Of a DNA stretch of 64,000 nt, positions 59,460-64,000 are shown piece after piece. The stretch's first letter is position 1; the number at the start of each line of letters is the position of its first letter. The translations under genes were made by a program, and so were the position numbers. A model generated the notes under the pieces. It was given only the letters and a program-made list of their open reading frames with translations, was not told the DNA's origin and searched no databases. Origin of the DNA: Arthrobacter sp. ok362. GTDB taxonomy: Bacteria > Actinomycetota > Actinomycetes > Actinomycetales > Micrococcaceae. The DNA is taken from assembly GCF_900102785.1 (NCBI RefSeq), contig NZ_FNGC01000004.1, forward strand, positions 62,001 through 126,000. The letters run 5' to 3'.

Positions 59460-61964
59460 ATGGTCGACCGGATAGCCAACATTTGGGGAACCCGGACCCC
59501 GTACTCGCGGGACGGTCTGTGGCCGGTCCGGGTGGACCAGGTCCTGGACGACGGCATCGCGGAGGGCGATGTTGACCGGTGGGTGCAGTCCGCCTGTGTC
59601 CTCTGCAGTAACGGATGTGCCTGCGACATCGCCGTCAAGGACGGCGCGATGGTCGGGATCCGCGGCCGGGCGCAGGATCTGGTCAATCATGGCAGGCTGG
59701 GACCGAAGGGGCTCTTCGCGAGCCGACAGGGCGTGTCCCACAAGGACCGCCTGAGGAGTCCGCTGGTCCGCGAGAACGGGCAACTGGTCGAATGCGACTG
59801 GGACACGGCGATGCGCCGGATCGTGGACCGGAGCCGGGACCTGCTGGCGGAACGCGGCCCGCTCAGCCACGGCTTCTACACCAGCGGGCAGCTGTTCCTG
59901 GAGGAGTACTACGCCCTGGCCGTGATCGGGAAGGCCGGCATCGGCACCCCGCACATGGACGGAAACACCCGGCTGTGCACCGCCACGGCAGCGGCGGCCA
60001 TGAAGGAATCGTTCGGCGCCGACGGCCAGCCCGGGTCCTACACCGACATCGACAGCTGCGACGCGCTCTTCCTCTTTGGCCACAACATGGCCGAGACACA
60101 AACGGTGCTCTGGTCCCGTGTCCTGGACCGGATCGCTGGCCCCGACCGGCCCCGGATCGTCTGCGTAGATCCGCGCAACACGGAGGTCGCACGGCACGCC
60201 GACGTCCACCTGGCCATCCGGCCCGGCACGAACCTTGCCCTCATGCACGCCCTGGTCAGAGAGGTGCTGGCCCAGGGCTGGGAAGATGCCGGCTATGTCC
60301 GCGACCACACCGTCGGCCTGGACGGTCTCCGGAAGGCGGTCGAGCCGTGGACGGCCGAGGCGGCCGCCGCCGTATGCGGTGTCCCGGCGGCGGACATCAG
60401 GGACGCGGCCCGGATCTTCGGCACCTCCGACCGGATCGTGTCCACCGTGCTGCAGGGTTTCTACCAGTCCTCGCAGGCGACGGCGGCGTCGTGCCAGGTC
60501 AACAACCTGCACCTGCTGCGCGGGATGCTCGGCGCCCCAGGGCGCGGTGTCCTCCAAATGAACGGTCAGCCCACGGCGCAGAACAACAGGGAATGCGGCG
60601 CGGACGGGGACCTGCCCGGATTCCGCAACTGGGAAAACCCGGACCACATCCAGGAACTGGCCGGGCTCTGGAACGTGGATCCGATGACCATCCCGCACTG
60701 GGCACCGCCGACCCATGCCATGCAGATCTTCCGTTACGCCGAACAGGGCTCGATCGACTTTCTGTGGATCTCGGCGACGAACCCGGCGGTGTCCATGCCC
60801 GAACTTCCCCGGATCCGGGACATCCTCGCCAAACCCGATCTCTTCCTTGTCGTCCAGGACCTCTACCTCACAGAAACAGCACAGTACGCGGACGTGGTGC
60901 TTCCGGCAGCCGGATGGGGCGAAAAGACCGGAACGTTCACCAACGTCAACCGCATCGTGCACCTCTCCGACAAAGCGGTTGACCCTCCAGGTGAGGCCCG
61001 CAGCGACCTGGACATTTTCCTCGACTACGCGCGCAGAATGGAATTCACGACGCTCAATGGCGGGCCGCTGCTGGACTGGACCGGACCCGAGGACGCGTTC
61101 GAGGCCTGGAAAAGCTGCTCCCGCGGACGCCCGTGCGACTACACCGGAATTACCTACGACAGGCTGCGCGGCGGCAGCGGCATCCCCTGGCCGTGCAACG
61201 AGGACAACCCGAACGGAACGGACCGCCTGTACGGGGACGGCGTTTTCCCCACCGACCCGGATTACTGCGAGAGTTACGGCCATGACCTGCTCACCGGCGC
61301 AACGGTGGGAGCCCAGGCCTTCCGCGCCCAGGACGCGGGCGGGCGGGCACTGTTCAAGACCGCCCCGTTCCACCCGCCGCACGAGGAACCCGACGAGGAC
61401 TACCCGCTCCGGTATACGACCGGGCGCACGGCGTACCACTTCCACACCCGCACCAAAACGGGCCGCTCCCGGCCCCTGACTGACGCGGCACCGCGGGCCT
61501 GGGTGGAAGTGGCCAGGGAGGACGCGGACCGGCTGGGCATTTCCGAAGGCGATCTGGTCCGGGTCACCTCCCGCCGGGGCCGGATAGAGGTCCCCGCACG
61601 GGTCAGCGGCATCGCGCCCGGCACGGTGTTCGCTCCGTTCCACTACGGCTACTGGGACACAGGCGGCCGCCCGGGGGTCCACCCGACGGCCGCGAATGAA
61701 CTGACCCTGACCGAATGGGACCCAGTATCCAAACAGCCGCTGTTCAAGAACGCGGCGGTGACCGTGGAGAAGATCGGCGATGCCACCGGACCGGCGCCGG
61801 CGCCGACCACGACAGCGTCCCGGCCCACGGCGGCCCCTGGCACCACGCCGGTCCCGGCCACGGCCGGCGGCGACGGGGCCCAGGCCACGGAAACAACGGA
61901 CACCGAACCTGCACCCCGGTTCCCCGACGCGAGCAAAAACGCCCTGGACGGTGGCCGGCCATGA
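59460..61964 (+). CDS. Molybdopterin oxidoreductase family protein (bis-MGD, formate dehydrogenase/nitrate reductase-like)
   Basis: The 834-aa DMSO-reductase-family catalytic subunit has an N-terminal Fe-S motif with C46-x2-C49-x3-C53 (SACVLCSNGC), but glycine (Gly81 in HGRLGPKG) where the fourth cluster cysteine is usual. The probable Mo ligand is Cys173 in NTRLCTATA. The middle has QVNNLHLLRGMLGAPGRG and NPAVSMPELP, and the molybdopterin-binding C-domain has YTTGRTAYHFHTRTKTGRS. A ~65-residue Pro/Thr/Ala-rich tail follows. There is no Tat signal, so it is cytoplasmic. AAGGAG precedes the ATG, and a small helical gene overlaps the stop. Confidence 0.9.
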   Translation: MVDRIANIWGTRTPYSRDGLWPVRVDQVLDDGIAEGDVDRWVQSACVLCSNGCACDIAVKDGAMVGIRGRAQDLVNHGRLGPKGLFASRQGVSHKDRLRSPLVRENGQLVECDWDTAMRRIVDRSRDLLAERGPLSHGFYTSGQLFLEEYYALAVIGKAGIGTPHMDGNTRLCTATAAAAMKESFGADGQPGSYTDIDSCDALFLFGHNMAETQTVLWSRVLDRIAGPDRPRIVCVDPRNTEVARHADVHLAIRPGTNLALMHALVREVLAQGWEDAGYVRDHTVGLDGLRKAVEPWTAEAAAAVCGVPAADIRDAARIFGTSDRIVSTVLQGFYQSSQATAASCQVNNLHLLRGMLGAPGRGVLQMNGQPTAQNNRECGADGDLPGFRNWENPDHIQELAGLWNVDPMTIPHWAPPTHAMQIFRYAEQGSIDFLWISATNPAVSMPELPRIRDILAKPDLFLVVQDLYLTETAQYADVVLPAAGWGEKTGTFTNVNRIVHLSDKAVDPPGEARSDLDIFLDYARRMEFTTLNGGPLLDWTGPEDAFEAWKSCSRGRPCDYTGITYDRLRGGSGIPWPCNEDNPNGTDRLYGDGVFPTDPDYCESYGHDLLTGATVGAQAFRAQDAGGRALFKTAPFHPPHEEPDEDYPLRYTTGRTAYHFHTRTKTGRSRPLTDAAPRAWVEVAREDADRLGISEGDLVRVTSRRGRIEVPARVSGIAPGTVFAPFHYGYWDTGGRPGVHPTAANELTLTEWDPVSKQPLFKNAAVTVEKIGDATGPAPAPTTTASRPTAAPGTTPVPATAGGDGAQATETTDTEPAPRFPDASKNALDGGRP

Positions 61965-62422
61965 ACCTGAACATCTATCTGGGCATGCTCCGCCAGGCCG
62001 AAAACACTCTCGCCGAATCCTTCCGCCAAGTGGCGGAGGGCCACGGGGCCGAGCCGGACGTCCACTTCCTCTGCCGCACCCTTGCAGCCCAGTGTGACCG
62101 GCACGGGGAACTCCTCCACCCCGTCGTGCAGCGCTACGGCGACAACAGCTCCGACAACGAGCCCGAACGGCTTCACGCCCAGGGCCTGGCCACGACCCGG
62201 AACGGTCCCGTCGGTCTCCTGCGCGACCTGCAGGACCTTTACCTGCTCGCCAGCCTCGTCGACGTCACCTGGACGATGGTCAAACAGGCCGGGTCCGCGC
62301 TGCGCGATAAGGACCTGCTCGCCGTCGTTGATCAATGCGACGCGGAAACGGCCACCCAGCTGCGCTGGCTGCAAACCCGGATGAAACAGGCCGCACCCCA
62401 GGCCCTCGTCGCGGCACGCTGA
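61961..62422 (+). CDS. Helical partner-like protein of the molybdopterin oxidoreductase
   Basis: The 153-aa, largely alpha-helical protein (MLRQAENTLAESFRQVAEGH, FLCRTLAAQCDRHGELLHPVVQRYG, GLLRDLQDLYLLASLVDVTWTMVKQA, TQLRWLQTRMKQA) resembles a four-helix ferritin-like or DinB-like bundle. Its ATG overlaps the oxidoreductase stop (ATGA), indicating coupled, near-stoichiometric synthesis. No family is recognised. A role as accessory subunit or maturation factor is inferred from the overlap only. Confidence 0.8.
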   Translation: MNLNIYLGMLRQAENTLAESFRQVAEGHGAEPDVHFLCRTLAAQCDRHGELLHPVVQRYGDNSSDNEPERLHAQGLATTRNGPVGLLRDLQDLYLLASLVDVTWTMVKQAGSALRDKDLLAVVDQCDAETATQLRWLQTRMKQAAPQALVAAR

Positions 62423-62557
62423 GACCCTCGAAAGAGATCACACAGCAGCGCCCGGCAACGTGTCCTGAACAGGCTCACACCCCGCGGGCAGGCACACGGA
62501 TGACCTCGCAGCACCCTGGTCCTGCGTTCGAAGGATCCGTCGGCGAAGCGCGGAACC

Positions 62558-63085
62558 TCACTGACCGGTGGCGGTGAACCGTTCCGCCGCGGTTTCCAGG
62601 AGGAGACCCTCGAGTTCGCGGAGCTGTGCCGTGGCCCTGTCCAGCAGATTCGCCACCCGCTCCTGCCCGATGCGCGGGTCGGTGCGGGACAGGACATTCA
62701 GCGTCTTCCAGAGCAGCGACTTGCCCGTGACGGCACTGATCAGGGCTTCGATTTCCAACTGTTCGGCGGCGCCAGTCCTGGAGTGCAGCGGATTGAGCGG
62801 GCCAAGGGACGCCAGGTGCGCCCCGATCCAGGCAAAGGGCTTTTTGTAGGCCGGCATACCCAGGTCGATCCCCTCGGTGATGCCCTCAAGGGCTGCCTTG
62901 TCGGCACTGACTTCCATCGCGAGCCGTCCGATCGTTTCGCCGCGTGGCGAGTCCTTCCACGTCTTGGCCGCCTGCCCAAAGAGACGCTCGCCCGCCGCCG
63001 CGGCTATCAGGTGACTGTGCAGGTACGCGGCCAAGGAGCTCTCCCCGGTCGTGTCCTTGCCGTGCTGTCCGGCGTTCATGCTCAT
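62558..63085 (-). CDS. Helical protein of unknown function
   Basis: The ~175-aa protein starts with ATG at 63085 or 63079; GGAAAGG lies 3 and 9 nt before them respectively, so the second is about as likely. It looks like a four-helix bundle: LAAYLHSHLIAAAAGERLFGQAAKTW, IGRLAMEVSADKAALEGITEGIDLG, EQLEIEALISAVTGKSLLWKTLNVL and ERVANLLDRATAQLRELEGLLLETA. The residue pattern suggests a ferritin-like fold without an obvious full set of metal ligands. It is convergent with the oxidoreductase operon. Confidence 0.72.
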   Translation of the reverse strand: MSMNAGQHGKDTTGESSLAAYLHSHLIAAAAGERLFGQAAKTWKDSPRGETIGRLAMEVSADKAALEGITEGIDLGMPAYKKPFAWIGAHLASLGPLNPLHSRTGAAEQLEIEALISAVTGKSLLWKTLNVLSRTDPRIGQERVANLLDRATAQLRELEGLLLETAAERFTATGQ

Positions 63086-63363
63086 GCACCTTTCCTAGCT
63101 GTGCTGTCCCCTTGCGCGGGGCCAGACGGTTCTCCAGCTCCTTCGGCGGACAACTTCCCCCTCACGCTAACAATTGAGTGCCGTGAGCGTAAGGGCCCGG
63201 GGCTGGTCCATGGTGGGCAGTGAATCAAGGCGTGTCCCGGTTGACAGGTGCAGCCCGACATTTTAAATTTTTTATGTGCCCGGCGAAGCCCGGGACGGTC
63301 TCGCTTCACCCCTTGATAGCTGTGCCAGTTGAGCGGCTACGCCGCCGGACGCAGGAGGCTATG

Positions 63364-63675
63364 ATGTTGAAGTCACCGCTACACGAGTTCGTCAATGACT
63401 GCATCGCCCGGAATCAGGACGCTGACGGGCTCACCCAGGAAGAGTTGTACGGTCTGTACGTCAGTTGGTGCTCCCTCCGGGGATCCATGCCCGCCCCAGC
63501 CAGAACTTTCAGAGCAGGGCTGCGCGCGGCGAACATCCAGCCCGAACACCGTGGTGGCCGATGCACAGGGCTGGCGATGACGGGCCCCGCTGCCTGCGAC
63601 TACATCGTCCACCGGGAGCTCCCCCTCGCGCCGCTCCCCCAAGAGATCCAAAAGAATGTTGCCGGCGACGACTGA
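63364..63675 (+). CDS. Small protein with a primase-tail-like winged-helix domain
   Basis: The 103-aa protein starts at the second of two adjacent ATGs (AGGAGG is 5 nt before it). It reads SPLHEFVNDCIARNQDADGLTQEELYGLYVSWCSLRG, then RTFRAGLRAANIQPEHR. The ELYxxYxxWC...F...L...G arrangement is like the DNA-binding tail of phage/plasmid P4-type primases. No phage genes adjoin. An AT-rich stretch (TTTTAAATTTTTTATG near 63261) about 100 nt upstream may hold the promoter. DNA binding is inferred. Confidence 0.65.
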   Translation: MLKSPLHEFVNDCIARNQDADGLTQEELYGLYVSWCSLRGSMPAPARTFRAGLRAANIQPEHRGGRCTGLAMTGPAACDYIVHRELPLAPLPQEIQKNVAGDD

Positions 63676-63790
63676 ACCGCCCCGATCGGCCGGGAACCGG
63701 CGGAAGGAGACGGCCCCGTGCCGGCCCCGGCTGCCCAGAGCCCGGGCCCCTCGATTCATCCGGGGACGGTGGTTTCCGAGTATCCGATGC

Positions 63791-64000
63791 TCACGTTGAT
63801 TCGACCGGAACGGCGCCCCCGCCGTGGCGGATGCGCTTCACGACGGCTGTCGTGGACACATCGGCCACGTAGTCCAGAATTGCCACCGTGCCGCCGTACC
63901 GTTCCACAGCTCGGGCTTCCGTAAGCATCTCCGGGGAGTAGTCACCGCCCTTTGCGTAGATCTCCGGCCGGAGTTGCTCGATCAGTGGCACCGGGGTGGG
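63791..64000 (-). CDS. RfaE/HldE-type nucleotidyltransferase, C-terminal end (5' part outside window)
   Basis: Only the last ~69 codons are visible: TPVPLIEQLRPEIYAKGGDYSPEML, then GGTVAILDYVADVSTTAVVKRIR. This is the C-terminal section of RfaE domain II (D-glycero-beta-D-manno-heptose-1-phosphate adenylyltransferase or glycerol-3-phosphate cytidylyltransferase-like), where the YAKGGDY motif is diagnostic. In actinobacteria such genes often accompany heptose or glycosyltransferase genes, which would lie beyond the window. Confidence 0.85.
   Translation of the reverse strand, partial: PTPVPLIEQLRPEIYAKGGDYSPEMLTEARAVERYGGTVAILDYVADVSTTAVVKRIRHGGGAVPVEST

Noticed and set aside
59160..61682. 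840-codon minus-strand open frame
   Set aside because: It is antisense to the molybdopterin oxidoreductase, whose cofactor motifs and ribosome-binding site establish the plus strand as coding.
63220..63363. Upstream extension of the 63364 gene to a start at 63220
   Set aside because: The extra residues look non-coding, and AGGAGG sits immediately before the ATG pair at 63361/63364.

Overview
The window is a high-GC chromosomal segment of an actinobacterium, most likely a Micrococcaceae member of the Arthrobacter/Pseudarthrobacter type. Supporting this are rbpA, a polyprenol-monophosphomannose synthase, a mycothiol-type maleylpyruvate isomerase, a DUF4193 protein, many GTG starts, and at least a dozen genes with a -10 hexamer (TANNNT) 6-8 nt before the start codon, the layout of leaderless mRNAs. 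No tRNA, rRNA, transposase, prophage or CRISPR array was seen.

Layout. 1-9 kb is housekeeping-like: an amidohydrolase tail, ppm1, rbpA (with a SigH/SigR-type promoter), SPFH/NfeD membrane proteins, an RlmA-type methyltransferase, an S9 peptidase, peptide deformylase and a lipoprotein. 9-13.2 kb holds a voltage-gated channel gene next to a reductase remnant, then a three-gene type III PKS/methyltransferase/flavin hydroxylase operon resembling srsABC for methylated phenolic lipids. 13.3-16.7 kb is an AraC/VOC/UvrA-like set that looks like a drug or DNA-damage resistance cassette. 16.7-29 kb is a divergent catabolic island. One arm encodes two phosphotriesterase-like proteins, a flavin monooxygenase, an HSL esterase, an MBL hydrolase and a CocE-type hydrolase. 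The other encodes an MFS transporter, P450, ferredoxin, ferredoxin reductase and a TetR regulator. A 9-bp-arm palindrome lies between them. Its substrate is unknown and it is the best candidate for an undescribed pathway.

29-37 kb carries MarR, PadR, VOC, MFS and hydrolase genes plus two decayed genes (an AAA-type ATP-binding protein and a frameshifted zinc-type dehydrogenase). 37-43.4 kb encodes a complete 3-hydroxybenzoate/gentisate route: AAHS transporter, 3-hydroxybenzoate 6-hydroxylase, gentisate dioxygenase, maleylpyruvate isomerase and fumarylpyruvate hydrolase, with an IclR regulator. A shared TTCTG-N5-CAGAA site lies at both regulated ends. 43.5-49.8 kb has an SCO1664-family protein, a phosphomutase-like protein, an AAA+/VWA pair and an AlkD-like repair protein. 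49.9-52.1 kb is an ECF41 sigma factor operon with a matching promoter motif. 52.2-59.2 kb holds an acyltransferase, a truncated flavin monooxygenase, a reductase fragment, a DUF4193 protein and a calpain-like protease. 59.4-64 kb holds a molybdopterin oxidoreductase with a small partner gene, helical unknowns, and the 3' end of an rfaE2-like nucleotidyltransferase gene running off the window.

Calls rest on reading motifs, start contexts and gene overlaps by eye. No database search was run.
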